Positions 1 through 8,134 of a stretch of DNA of 64,000 nucleotides are shown here, in pieces. Positions within the stretch are counted from its first letter, which is position 1. Each line of letters begins with the position of its first letter. Both the position numbers and the translations under genes were made by a program. Source of the stretch: Ruminococcus sp. (GTDB lineage: Bacteria > Bacillota > Clostridia > Oscillospirales > Acutalibacteraceae); assembly GCA_017404665.1 (NCBI GenBank), contig JAFRBX010000011.1:1-64000 (forward strand), read 5' to 3'. A model generated the notes under the pieces. The model had not been told where the DNA came from. It ran no database searches and saw only the letters and a list, made by a program, of their open reading frames with translations.

Positions 1-291
1 GCGACCGACCTGACCGCTAAGACGATGCGCGATCACGGTATCCGCACCAGAACCCTGAGAAAGCTCAGCGAGGGCTCTACCCAGATCCTCGACGCGATCC
101 GCGCGGGCTATGTCAGCTACGTCATCAACACCCGTGCCATCCTATCCGGCGTCCACTATGAGGACGGCACCGCGATCCGTCAGACGGCTGTTGAGAACGG
201 CGTGACGATCTTTACTTCTCTTGATACGGTACGCGTTTTATTGGATGTATTAGAGGAAACCACGCTGACGATCTCCACCATCGATGCATAA
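1..291 (+). CDS. carB: Carbamoyl-phosphate synthase large subunit, C-terminal part
   Basis: The window opens inside this gene; the frame is open from base 1 and stops at TAA 289-291. The roughly 96 visible residues match the C-terminal MGS-like allosteric domain of CarB, including the stretches KLSEGSTQILDAIRAG, VSYVINTR and RQTAVENGVTIFTSLDT. CarB makes carbamoyl phosphate from bicarbonate, ATP and glutamine-derived ammonia for pyrimidine and arginine synthesis; this domain binds effectors such as UMP. The in-frame ATG at 25 is internal, not the start. A hairpin with a T-rich tail follows at 358-402, so carB is probably the last gene of its transcript. The carA and pyrimidine context lies outside the window. 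Confidence 0.9.
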   Translation, partial: ATDLTAKTMRDHGIRTRTLRKLSEGSTQILDAIRAGYVSYVINTRAILSGVHYEDGTAIRQTAVENGVTIFTSLDTVRVLLDVLEETTLTISTIDA

Positions 292-357
292 TATGATAAT
301 CAACATCATGACACTATAACAGCGGGCAAAAAATACGTCCGTTTTAAGCAGAAGGCA

Positions 358-402
358 AACGCCGCATACAGGTTCGCTCCCGTATACGGCGTTGTTTTTA
401 TT
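358..402 (+). terminator. Intrinsic terminator after carB
   Basis: A 12-bp stem (AACGCCGCATAC pairing with GTATACGGCGTT, one mismatch) is followed by a T-rich tail (GTTTTTATTT). It lies 66 bases after the carB stop and just before the convergent dockerin gene. Confidence 0.8.
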
Positions 403-422
403 TCTTACTTCTTATTTTCTTC

Positions 423-2933
423 TTATTTCGCTTTTCCGATCGCGTACGATGTTTCCATCTTCGCCAAAAACCGCTGGATATAGGTCGCGTCGGTAATCTC
501 CAGCTTGCCGTTGCCGTCAACGTCTCCGTTCATCAAAACGTCTTCAGCAATGCCGGTGTTGATGCGCGCGATGCTGCGCTGGATATAGGTGACATCGACC
601 GAGGTCACTGTCCCGTCGCCGTCAGCGTCGCCGAGGATCGCGGCTTTGACCGGCTTGAAGGTGACGCTCACCGTCACGTCAGCGGCAGGCATGATGAAGT
701 ATCTGCTCTTGGTGATATTGGTCGGCGTACCGCCCGCGGGGGTATAGGTGATCTGATCGATCTCATAGCCCTCGTCGGGAGCGGCGGTAACGCTGACAAC
801 GCTGTCCATCGTCGCGGTATCCGAGGAAAGGCTTGCCGTGCCGTTCTCACCCGCCGAGAGGGTCACGTCATATTCGATCAGCTCCCACTTAGCCCAGATG
901 ATCGTGTCGCCTGTGATCTGCTCGCCAAAGTCGAAGGGTACGTCTGTATAAGGATTCGCATACCAGCCGAGGAAGATGCGTCCCTCGCTCGTCAGATCCG
1001 CGGGCTGCGTCGCGTACCCGCGGAAGAGGACTCTCTGCGGGTCGGGCGCTGTGCCGTAATCGGTGCGGAATTCCACGTCCACATACACCGCCTCGCGCCA
1101 GACGGCTGTGAGGACGACGTCGCCCGTGATGGTCATTTCACTTCCTGCAAAGTAATAACCGGGGCTCGCGTTCCAGTAGAGGAAGTAGTAGCCGTCGGGA
1201 GCGTCCTCGTTAAGGGCGGGCGGGTCAAAGGCACAATCGGGCAAGGTATAGGTATCGCCGGCATGCAGACCGGTGACGCTCTCCATCGAGCCGGAGCCGC
1301 CGTTTGACGCAAAGCTGACGGTATAGCCGGGCTCCTCACAGGTGAAGGTATACTGTACATATAACTTCTCTCCATCGGAATCATAATAGGCTTCGGAATC
1401 GATCGTTGCGGTCTTTCCGTTGACGGTAGCGCTGAGCTCGGACAGACTGTCAGCGAAAGCATAGGTGCTGTCGGTCGGTACCAGCCTGATCGCTACGGTA
1501 TACTGCTCCCCGGCATAAAAGCTGCTGTCAGGATCGATCGGGTCGCCGTCCGCGTCAAGCCAGCATACGCCGTTTTGCCAAGAATACAGGTTATAATCCT
1601 CCACCATATACCCCATACCCTCGGGAACAGAAGCAGTATAGGACGGCTGTTCTCCCGCGACGGGCGAGTCGATCGTGACCGCAACGGTATCGATCGTTGT
1701 CCAGTCTGGTTCACCCGGACAGGTGAAGGTATACCTTACAAAGATATTTTTTCCCGCGGAGAAGACGCCGACGGTCGCGTCTTCTCCGTTGAGGGTGCCG
1801 CTGAGATCGGCTTCGTCAGCGAACGCATAGCTGTCGTCAACGGGCACCAGCGATTCCAATACGGTATATCGCATTCCTGCTCTGAAAACAGAAGAATCGG
1901 GAGACAGAAGATTTCCGTTTTCAACTTTCCAAAGAACGCCGTTTTTATACCAAGTTGCGGTATAGTCCTCGACCATATAGCCCATGCCCTCGGGGATGGT
2001 GGCGGTATAGGACGGCTTCTCACCCGCGACAGGCGGGGCGATGGTGACCGCGACGAAATCGATGACTGTATTCTCAAACTCCTCGGGACAGGTGAAGGTG
2101 TACTGTACATAGAGCCTCTTGCCCTCGGAATCATAATAGGCGTCATCATCGATCTGCGCAGCCGCTCCGTTGATGGTGGCGCTGAGCTCGTACGGATCGA
2201 TAGGGAACGCATAGCTGCTGTCGGTCGGCACCAGCATGATTTTTACGGTATACTTCTCTCCGGCATAGAACGAATCATCCGAACGGATCGCGTCGCCTTC
2301 GCTGTCAAGCCAGCATACGCCGTTTTGCCAAGAATACAAATTATAATCCGCTGTCATATAGCCCGCGCCCTCGGGGACGGCGGCGGTATAGGACGGCTTT
2401 TCTCCTGCAACGGGCGGGTCGATCGTGACCGCAACGAAATCGATGACTGTATTCTCAAATTCCTCGGGACAGGTAAAGGTGTACCGTACATAGAGCCTCT
2501 TGCCCTCGGAATCAAAATAGGCGTCATCATCGATCTGCGCAGCCGCTCCGTTGACGGTGGCGCTGAGCTCGGACAGACTGTCAGCGAACGCATAGCTGCT
2601 GTCGGTCGGCACCAGCATGATTTCTACGGTATACTTCTCACCGGCATAAAACGAATCATCCGAACGAATCGCGTCGCCTTCGCTGTCAAGCCAGCATACG
2701 CCGTTTTGCCAAGAATAACGAGTATAATCATCTACCATATATCCCGCGCCCTCGGGGACGGCGGCGGTATAGGACGGCGATTCTCCCGCGGCGGGCGGGT
2801 CGATCGTAACAGCGACCGAATCGATGATTGTCGCGCCGGTCGCGGCTGTGTCAGCGTCAGCGGCATACGCTGTCATCGGCAGCGCCGTGAACAGCATGAC
2901 CGCTGTCAGAATAATGGCTAACATCTTTTTCAT
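423..2933 (-). CDS. Secreted dockerin protein with four tandem repeats of an unknown domain
   Basis: The 836-residue product begins with a signal peptide (MKKMLAIILTAVMLFTALP, cleavage likely after AYA). Four copies of a roughly 125-residue domain follow, each starting near VAVTIDPPVAGE and containing PEGxGYM, the YSWQNGVCWLD type segment, AGxxYTV, LVPTDSSYAF and a final VxYTFTCPEE. I do not recognise this domain. After it come two InlB/Flg_new-like beta repeats (VSFASNGGSGSM and the FLGWYANP region), a repeat of the AGENGTASLS type, and a C-terminal type I dockerin with two F-hand loops (DADGDGTVTSVD and DVDGNGKLEITD), each followed by a TYIQR helix. Dockerins bind cohesins, so the protein is probably exported and attached to a cellulosome-like scaffold. 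The start has a good site (AGGAGGAATACCC then ATG). No catalytic domain is visible. Confidence 0.85.
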   Translation of the reverse strand: MKKMLAIILTAVMLFTALPMTAYAADADTAATGATIIDSVAVTIDPPAAGESPSYTAAVPEGAGYMVDDYTRYSWQNGVCWLDSEGDAIRSDDSFYAGEKYTVEIMLVPTDSSYAFADSLSELSATVNGAAAQIDDDAYFDSEGKRLYVRYTFTCPEEFENTVIDFVAVTIDPPVAGEKPSYTAAVPEGAGYMTADYNLYSWQNGVCWLDSEGDAIRSDDSFYAGEKYTVKIMLVPTDSSYAFPIDPYELSATINGAAAQIDDDAYYDSEGKRLYVQYTFTCPEEFENTVIDFVAVTIAPPVAGEKPSYTATIPEGMGYMVEDYTATWYKNGVLWKVENGNLLSPDSSVFRAGMRYTVLESLVPVDDSYAFADEADLSGTLNGEDATVGVFSAGKNIFVRYTFTCPGEPDWTTIDTVAVTIDSPVAGEQPSYTASVPEGMGYMVEDYNLYSWQNGVCWLDADGDPIDPDSSFYAGEQYTVAIRLVPTDSTYAFADSLSELSATVNGKTATIDSEAYYDSDGEKLYVQYTFTCEEPGYTVSFASNGGSGSMESVTGLHAGDTYTLPDCAFDPPALNEDAPDGYYFLYWNASPGYYFAGSEMTITGDVVLTAVWREAVYVDVEFRTDYGTAPDPQRVLFRGYATQPADLTSEGRIFLGWYANPYTDVPFDFGEQITGDTIIWAKWELIEYDVTLSAGENGTASLSSDTATMDSVVSVTAAPDEGYEIDQITYTPAGGTPTNITKSRYFIMPAADVTVSVTFKPVKAAILGDADGDGTVTSVDVTYIQRSIARINTGIAEDVLMNGDVDGNGKLEITDATYIQRFLAKMETSYAIGKAK

Positions 2934-2957
2934 GGGTATTCCTCCTATTGTATTTGA

Positions 2958-3113
2958 TACTAATCCTCAATTAAATCCTTTATCATCTATTGATTTAAAT
3001 CCCGCATAGCTTTGTTGGGCTCCTTGACGGGCGCCAGCCTGCCTGCGTCACCCGCCTCGCTATGCGAAATTTAACCCTAATATCTGATTAAATCATTTTA
3101 TCAAGGATTAGTA
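2958..3113. repeat. Palindromic MITE-like element, about 156 bp (family F)
   Basis: Perfect 10-bp terminal inverted repeats TACTAATCCT (2958-2967) and AGGATTAGTA (3104-3113) enclose a second, imperfect inverted pair containing CGCATAGC and GCTATGCG. The AT-rich arms pair with each other around a GC-rich centre. It has no coding capacity. It sits between the start of the dockerin gene and a broken zinc-ribbon gene. Confidence 0.6.
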
Positions 3114-3186
3114 TGAACAGCGAAAACACTGATTCATTTTATCTGCTATTGACGATAATGATGGATCATATATCTGCGATCGGTGA

Positions 3187-3482
3187 TCACACACGCGGCG
3201 AGCCGCAGTTCTCACAGAATTTTCCGGTGTTATGCTGACCGCAGGAGCAGACCCACGCGCCCGAGGTATTCTGCGCCGCAACGGTCTGCGCCTGACGGAG
3301 CGTATCCATCTGCTGCTCGACGGCACGGTTCGCCGCGTTGATGATATCCTGCTGGCTCATGCCGTAAAAGCCGCCGCGCATCTGCTCGATCTCGGCTTTG
3401 ATCTCGTTGCCGAGCTGTACGCAGTCGTTATACTTTTTGATATCAGCAGAAATCCCCCGTGTATATCACCCATCTGTACCAT
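3187..3482 (-). pseudogene. C-terminal remnant of a zinc-ribbon protein, probably frameshifted
   Basis: The frame ending at 3187 encodes a helical stretch (YNDCVQLGNEIKAEIEQM, then MSQQDIINAANRAVEQQMD) and a C-terminal zinc ribbon with four cysteines (CSCGQHNTGKFCENCG). This tail resembles the C-terminus of SPFH or virion-core-like proteins that end in a 'CSCG...NTGKFC..CG' ribbon. Upstream the frame hits TGA at 3466-3468. Adding one G in the GGGGG run (3454-3458, minus strand) would join it to an ATG at 3482 or 3473, but no ribosome binding site precedes either. The usual large N-terminal domain is absent. I read it as a decayed gene end. A short functional protein starting at the ATG at 3381 cannot be excluded. 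Confidence 0.5.
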
Positions 3483-3594
3483 TTTTTGAAGATATTTTTT
3501 AAAAATCCCAAAAAAATAAGGGGGTCGCCGTATGTGATACGACAACCCCATGTACTCTGTTTACACGAAAGTTTAGATTCAGTCGAATGAGGAG

Positions 3595-3690
3595 CAAGCG
3601 TTTATCAGCGCCCCCTATGACGAGGGGGCGGTATAAACATTTCTGCGGAATCTCCCTCGTTAGGGGCGGTGAAAGCGCTCCGCTAATCAT
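3595..3690. repeat. Palindromic repeat of the CCCTCTGACGAGGG family (family A)
   Basis: The hairpin CGCCCCCTATGACGAGGGGGCG-type core (3609-3630) is followed by a second, related half (CTCCCTCGTTAGGGGC, 3651 onward). The loop TGACGAGG recurs at 61735 and 61951 in this window. No gene is encoded here. Confidence 0.55.
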
Positions 3691-3700
3691 TTAAGTGAAA

Positions 3701-4990
3701 CTAACCATTTGAATGTATTCTGATGGTCAGGATAAAGTGCGGCAGGCTCTCGATCCGCATTTCTCCGCCCGCTGCTTCAACGCTCTTTCTCAGGGAGAGC
3801 AGTCCGCCGCTTTCGGTAACGACGTCTTTCGGCGCTTTGCCGTTGTTTTTCAGGGTAAAGACGAAATCGGAACCTTTGCGCTGTATATCCGCATAGAGAG
3901 TATCCCCCTCCGCGTGCTTGACCGTATTGGCGGCACATTCGCGGATCGCCATCGCGAGTATCCCGCGGGCAGTCTCATTCTGCGGAACGCCGCCCGTCAG
4001 CTCTGCCTTGACATGGATGCTCTGCGTCATAGAAAGCGCCTGCTGCAGGTCGTCGCCCTGCTCGCGGATCGGCTCCTCCGCTTCTCCGAGCAGGAAAAGA
4101 TTCATCTGCCGTGTCGTCATATAGACCATCACGGGATCGCTGTCCTGCTCATGCTCGAAGTAATGACGGCACATCAAGAGCACCTGACCGAGCTGGTTAT
4201 GCAGCGCGACGCGCGCCGCCGACTCCTCCTGCGCGATGAACATGTCGCCCGACAGGTCGGTGACCGCCTTCATACGGCTGCGCAGTTCTAAAAGGTGGGC
4301 GTTGTTCCGTCGAAGTTCTTCGATAATACGGTACCGCTCCGTCACGTCCGAGGCGGTGAGCCGGCTGTATTCCCGCTCGCCGATCAAAAGCGGTTCACGG
4401 GCGAACATCCACACCGATCCCTTTGCCGTGGGGATCAAATACCGACCGCTCTGCTCCTCGCCGCCCTCAGTGACGGTCTGCCAAAGGCGCCCGATGTTAT
4501 ATAAGGCTCTGCCTGTCAACAAGCGGTTCAGCTCATTCATCTTCAGATTACTCAGCAGGACCGTTCCGTCGGTCGCACTAACGGCGATCCCCTCCGGCAT
4601 CCGGTTGATCGCCTCGCGGATGTCATCAGCCGACAGATGACTGCTGCGGTGGCGGGCTGCGGCAATCAGACAAATTCCCAAAATCACGGCTGACGCCGCC
4701 TCAGCCGCCGCGCAGATCAGCCACGGCATATGATATAACGACTTTTGGAAAGCAAGAAGCGCTCCATGCATCTCGGGCTTCTCTGTATAGCGGGCAAAAT
4801 CCATCAGCATAGTGAACAGCATGAACCCGAAAATCAGATTACATGCGCTCAGCGCGAACATGCCTTTTCTGCCGCTGCCCGATAAACGGTATACGGCTCT
4901 TAGCTGTCCGATCACCAGAAACAAAGAGATCAGACACAGCGCCGCTCCCGAAAAACCTGACATCACCGATGATAGTTCAGTCACGGACAT
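3701..4990 (-). CDS. NarX/DesK-type sensor histidine kinase
   Basis: The 429-residue protein has three likely membrane helices in residues 10-112, a PAS-like region (about 120-215, starting INRMPEGIAVSATDG), a HisKA_3-like helix with the candidate phospho-acceptor His264 (RVALHNQLGQVLL), and a C-terminal GHKL ATPase (IRECAANTVKHAEGD as N-box; GGLLSLRKSVEAAGG as G-box). In most HisKA_3 kinases the residue after the histidine is acidic; here it is Asn265. The ATG at 4990 overlaps the end of the upstream 7TM gene by 14 bases, so the two are translationally coupled. No response regulator gene adjoins either side. The signal sensed is unknown. Confidence 0.8.
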   Translation of the reverse strand: MSVTELSSVMSGFSGAALCLISLFLVIGQLRAVYRLSGSGRKGMFALSACNLIFGFMLFTMLMDFARYTEKPEMHGALLAFQKSLYHMPWLICAAAEAASAVILGICLIAAARHRSSHLSADDIREAINRMPEGIAVSATDGTVLLSNLKMNELNRLLTGRALYNIGRLWQTVTEGGEEQSGRYLIPTAKGSVWMFAREPLLIGEREYSRLTASDVTERYRIIEELRRNNAHLLELRSRMKAVTDLSGDMFIAQEESAARVALHNQLGQVLLMCRHYFEHEQDSDPVMVYMTTRQMNLFLLGEAEEPIREQGDDLQQALSMTQSIHVKAELTGGVPQNETARGILAMAIRECAANTVKHAEGDTLYADIQRKGSDFVFTLKNNGKAPKDVVTESGGLLSLRKSVEAAGGEMRIESLPHFILTIRIHSNG

Positions 4991-6626
4991 CCCCTCCCTT
5001 CTTCGCGCGAACAGTCAGGAAGGTGTAGCCGTCAGCGTTCTGACGGCTGACCGGCAGCGGCGTTCCGCTCAAGGGCGGATCAAAGGCGGTCTCGACCGCC
5101 AGACGGATTCCGTCCTCCATCAGCGACGCCGTCATCTTCTTCATATGGTCGAGATACGCTTCGACGATCAGCTCAAAGGTATCGTACAGCACGTGGATCG
5201 CCGAAAGCGGAAGAGTCGAGAATTCCTCGCCCGTCGCCGCCGCCTCGATGCCGCAGTATTTGAGATATCGCGCGGATTCCTGCATGGCGAGGAACAGCTC
5301 ACGGTTGCGCTCGGGCAGCGTTTCCTCCGACAGCAAAAGCAGATTGCTCTTGCGTTTGGAATAAGCGTTCAGCACACAGCATCGGGCGAGCACCGCGCGG
5401 AAGTTCTCCTTCTCGGGTCGAACGTTCTCCAGCAGGGCGGCAATTTCCTGCTGCTTTGGATAGAGCGCGATCGCGATGCGGTCGTAGACCTGATTCTGCG
5501 CTTCGATGTGCGCCATCTTTTCCTTTAGCGTATGCTCCGCCTTGATCAGATCGTTTTCCTCGCTGAGCAGCTCGTTCGCCTCGTCGAGGCGGCTCCTCTC
5601 CCGATTCAGCTCTCGTTCATCCTCCGTCCAAAAGGCGTATCCGGCGCTGAGCTTCATCCCCGAGAGCTTCGTGTCCTCATCCGTATACAGCGGCGCTCTC
5701 AGCGCTTCGGAAAGCTGCTCGGGCTGAGCCGATACCTTCACCCTCGTCTGATAAACAGGCGCAAGCTGTCGATCCGTCAGCATCAGCGGAAGATCCATCT
5801 CAGGGAAAAACGCCCGATAATCCTCGTTATGCGGGATCAGGCGGCATTGGATGCAGATTTCCAATATCCCCAGCATACCGAAAATATGAATCTCCGGGAT
5901 GCCGAACATGCGCGGCAAATCATAACGGTAAAAAACTAAAATGCAAAGCAGCACCAAGCCAAGCCACAGCAGTACGTCGCCGATCAGGAGGACTGTTCCT
6001 TTTTTTGAGCGGCTGCCCGACTCTCTCAGCAGGAGGAAGAACCCGACCGCCAGCGTCAGACCGATCCATCCGTACAGGACGTAAAGCCCGAAGCCGTAGG
6101 TATACGTCCCCGATTCCACAAAGAAATCGGAGAGCGAGATTTCAGGACAATATATCAGCCTGTGCCAGTCGTTCGACAGGGCGAACAAAGAGAGAATGAA
6201 TGCGGGTATCAGCAAAAGTCTTTCGTCGATCCCGTCCGTCTTGTCCTCACCCCTGCGGATACAGATGGACGTCATCAAAAACAGCGTCGGGATCATCACC
6301 ATCGGCACAAAGTAGGCATATACCAGATACCGCGACAGAAAAACGCTGTTGATGACAATGCGGTACTTGGTGACGCGCAGCATAAGATAGGCGAGCATCA
6401 ACGCCGCCGCAGATACCAGATAGCGCCGCGCCCGCGTCGGCAGCAGCCGTACCCGCACCGAATGGCTCCACAGCAGGAGCAGTCCTGCATAGATCACAAA
6501 GTTCAGACTGAACATCAGCGAGTTGAAGAAGCCCGACCCCGTGCGGGTCAGCAGATTACACGCGCCTGCCACGAGCAGCAGGATGATAAAAACTGCCGTC
6601 CAGCCGACTTGCCTGTCCTTTTGCAT
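4977..6626 (-). CDS. 7TM sensor protein with coiled coil and degenerate kinase-like tail
   Basis: The N-terminal ~290 residues hold about seven membrane helices of the histidine-kinase N-terminal 7TM type. A charged coiled coil (ELNRERSRLDEANELLSEENDLIKAEH region) and a ~200-residue C-terminal domain follow. The tail has the layout of a GHKL kinase (LSAIHVLYDTFELIVEAYLD where an N-box would lie) but no convincing H-box, N-box Asn or glycine box, so it may be catalytically dead. I place the start at the ATG at 6624-6626, preceded by AGGAAGGGG, rather than at the upstream 6728 candidate. It overlaps the following histidine kinase gene; the pair may form a heteromeric receptor. Promoter at 6664-6692. 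The ligand is unknown. Confidence 0.7.
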   Translation of the reverse strand: MQKDRQVGWTAVFIILLLVAGACNLLTRTGSGFFNSLMFSLNFVIYAGLLLLWSHSVRVRLLPTRARRYLVSAAALMLAYLMLRVTKYRIVINSVFLSRYLVYAYFVPMVMIPTLFLMTSICIRRGEDKTDGIDERLLLIPAFILSLFALSNDWHRLIYCPEISLSDFFVESGTYTYGFGLYVLYGWIGLTLAVGFFLLLRESGSRSKKGTVLLIGDVLLWLGLVLLCILVFYRYDLPRMFGIPEIHIFGMLGILEICIQCRLIPHNEDYRAFFPEMDLPLMLTDRQLAPVYQTRVKVSAQPEQLSEALRAPLYTDEDTKLSGMKLSAGYAFWTEDERELNRERSRLDEANELLSEENDLIKAEHTLKEKMAHIEAQNQVYDRIAIALYPKQQEIAALLENVRPEKENFRAVLARCCVLNAYSKRKSNLLLLSEETLPERNRELFLAMQESARYLKYCGIEAAATGEEFSTLPLSAIHVLYDTFELIVEAYLDHMKKMTASLMEDGIRLAVETAFDPPLSGTPLPVSRQNADGYTFLTVRAKKGGDVRD

Positions 6627-6663
6627 TCTGTACCCCTTCCTGCCGCAGCGATTTGATAGTTTG

Positions 6664-6692
6664 ATTATATCTGCACCTCTTTGAAAAAACAA
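6664..6692 (-). promoter_or_regulatory. Sigma-A-type promoter of the 7TM/histidine kinase operon
   Basis: On the minus strand TTGTTT (-35, 6687-6692) and a consensus TATAAT (-10, 6664-6669) are separated by 17 bases. Transcription would start about 30 bases before the ATG at 6626. Confidence 0.7.
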
Positions 6693-6782
6693 CCCTTTTT
6701 GCAAAAAGAGAGCTGTCCTCCGGTACATCAGAGATCAGCCTTCTTACTTAACGATTTTTTGTTTTGCAAGAATTTGTTAAGT

Positions 6783-6827
6783 ACAACTTTACAAATTCTT
6801 GACATTGATGAATTTATAAAGTACAAT
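6783..6827 (+). promoter_or_regulatory. Promoter with overlapping operator-like inverted repeat
   Basis: A consensus TTGACA (6799-6804) and TACAAT (6822-6827) lie 17 bases apart and drive the gene at 6877. An imperfect inverted repeat (arms close to GTACAACTTTACAAATTC and GAATTTATAAAGTAC) surrounds the -35 box and covers the spacer, as expected for a repressor site. Confidence 0.7.
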
Positions 6828-6876
6828 AGAGGCATACTACTATAGTCTTAACAGACTAAATATAGGCGGTGATATC

Positions 6877-8067
6877 ATGATTACACGCGAACACTATCTG
6901 AATCCGATCAGGAGCTTTTACGACAGCGATCTGATCAAGATCATCACGGGGATCAGACGATCGGGAAAGTCTGTTTTGCTCAAGCAGGCGTATGCGGAAA
7001 TCGGCGCTCAGGGCAAGGATACCCTGTTCCTCGATTTCGACCTCAAGCCCGTGCGCAATCAGATCCCCGACGCCGACGCGCTGATCGAATATGTAAAGAA
7101 CAATCGGCATGATGGTACGTGCTATGTGTTCCTCGACGAAGTCCAGAATGTAAAAGACTGGGCGGAAGCCTGCAGAACACTGAGACTGCAGGACTGCTCC
7201 GTGTTTATCTCCGGCAGCAACTCCAAGCTCTTATCGGGCGAGTTCACCAAGGAACTCAGCGGAAGGTATGTTTCGTTCCGAATCAGACCGTTTGTATATC
7301 GCGAGGCGAAGGAGTACTGCGCTGCACTTAACAAGGAGCTATCCGTCACCGATTATCTGGTTTGGGGCGGTTTCCCCGCATCATTCGAGCTGCCCGACCT
7401 CGACAGTAAAAAGAGATATCTGTCCGACCTGAACGACACGATCATCTACAACGATCTCGAAAACCGATACAAAATCAAAAAAGCCGACGTCTTTGAAAAG
7501 ATGGTCGACTTCATATTGGTATCAAACGCGAGGATATTCAGCGCTCAGTCCGTCACGAAGTATATGGTCAGTCAGGGAATCAAAATATCAACGCCGACGG
7601 TCATCAAGTACCTCTCCTATCTGAAAGAAGCTTATGTGATCAATGAGGTCCCGCAGTATTCGCAGAAGGCAAAGTCAAAAATGAGCTATTATCAAAAGCT
7701 TTACGACGAGGATGTGTCCCTCAACAGTATACGCTGCGCCGGCAACCGCTATGACCTGACGCATAACTTTGAGAACGCTGTGCTGAACGAACTGCTGTAT
7801 CTGGGCTATGAGGTAACGGTATTCAATAACGCCGGGCGCGAGATCGATTTCCGTGCGGAAAAGGATAATAAGGTATACCTCATTCAAGTCGCCTACAGCG
7901 TGGCAGAAGAAAAAGCGTATGACCGCGAGTTTTCGGCTTTTGCCGGAATCGATAACCTCGTCAAAAAGATCATCATCACCAACGATGAACTCGATTACTC
8001 TACCAGCACGGTGTACCACTGCAAATTCAAAGACTTTGTCATGCTGAACTCACTCGACGAGATCTGA
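6877..8067 (+). CDS. AAA-type ATPase with DUF4143 domain
   Basis: The 396-residue protein belongs to the AAA_14/DUF4143 family. The ATPase domain comes first (Walker A GIRRSGKS at residues 25-32, Walker B YVFLDEVQ near 88-95, sensor-like FISGSNSKLLSGE), then the DUF4143 region containing a winged-helix-like part and a C-terminal nuclease-like fold (GREIDFRAEKDNKVYLIQVAYS, recalling a D/E-x-K active site). These proteins are common in anaerobes and their role is unsettled; they have been suggested to act in defence or toxin-like functions. The start has GGCGGTGA six bases upstream. The gene stands alone behind its own promoter with an operator-like palindrome. It is 67 bases upstream of sbcD, so some read-through is possible. 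Confidence 0.85.
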   Translation: MITREHYLNPIRSFYDSDLIKIITGIRRSGKSVLLKQAYAEIGAQGKDTLFLDFDLKPVRNQIPDADALIEYVKNNRHDGTCYVFLDEVQNVKDWAEACRTLRLQDCSVFISGSNSKLLSGEFTKELSGRYVSFRIRPFVYREAKEYCAALNKELSVTDYLVWGGFPASFELPDLDSKKRYLSDLNDTIIYNDLENRYKIKKADVFEKMVDFILVSNARIFSAQSVTKYMVSQGIKISTPTVIKYLSYLKEAYVINEVPQYSQKAKSKMSYYQKLYDEDVSLNSIRCAGNRYDLTHNFENAVLNELLYLGYEVTVFNNAGREIDFRAEKDNKVYLIQVAYSVAEEKAYDREFSAFAGIDNLVKKIIITNDELDYSTSTVYHCKFKDFVMLNSLDEI

Positions 8068-8134
8068 GCGCCGATGATATAAAATTACTAAATAGAAATA
8101 ATAGTGAATCCGAAAAGTAAAGTATTGAGGTTTT

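Noticed and set aside
1575..2921. 448-residue plus-strand open frame antisense to the dockerin gene
   Set aside because: It mirrors the repeats of the real minus-strand gene, has no ribosome site and no recognisable domain; the minus frame has a signal peptide and dockerin.
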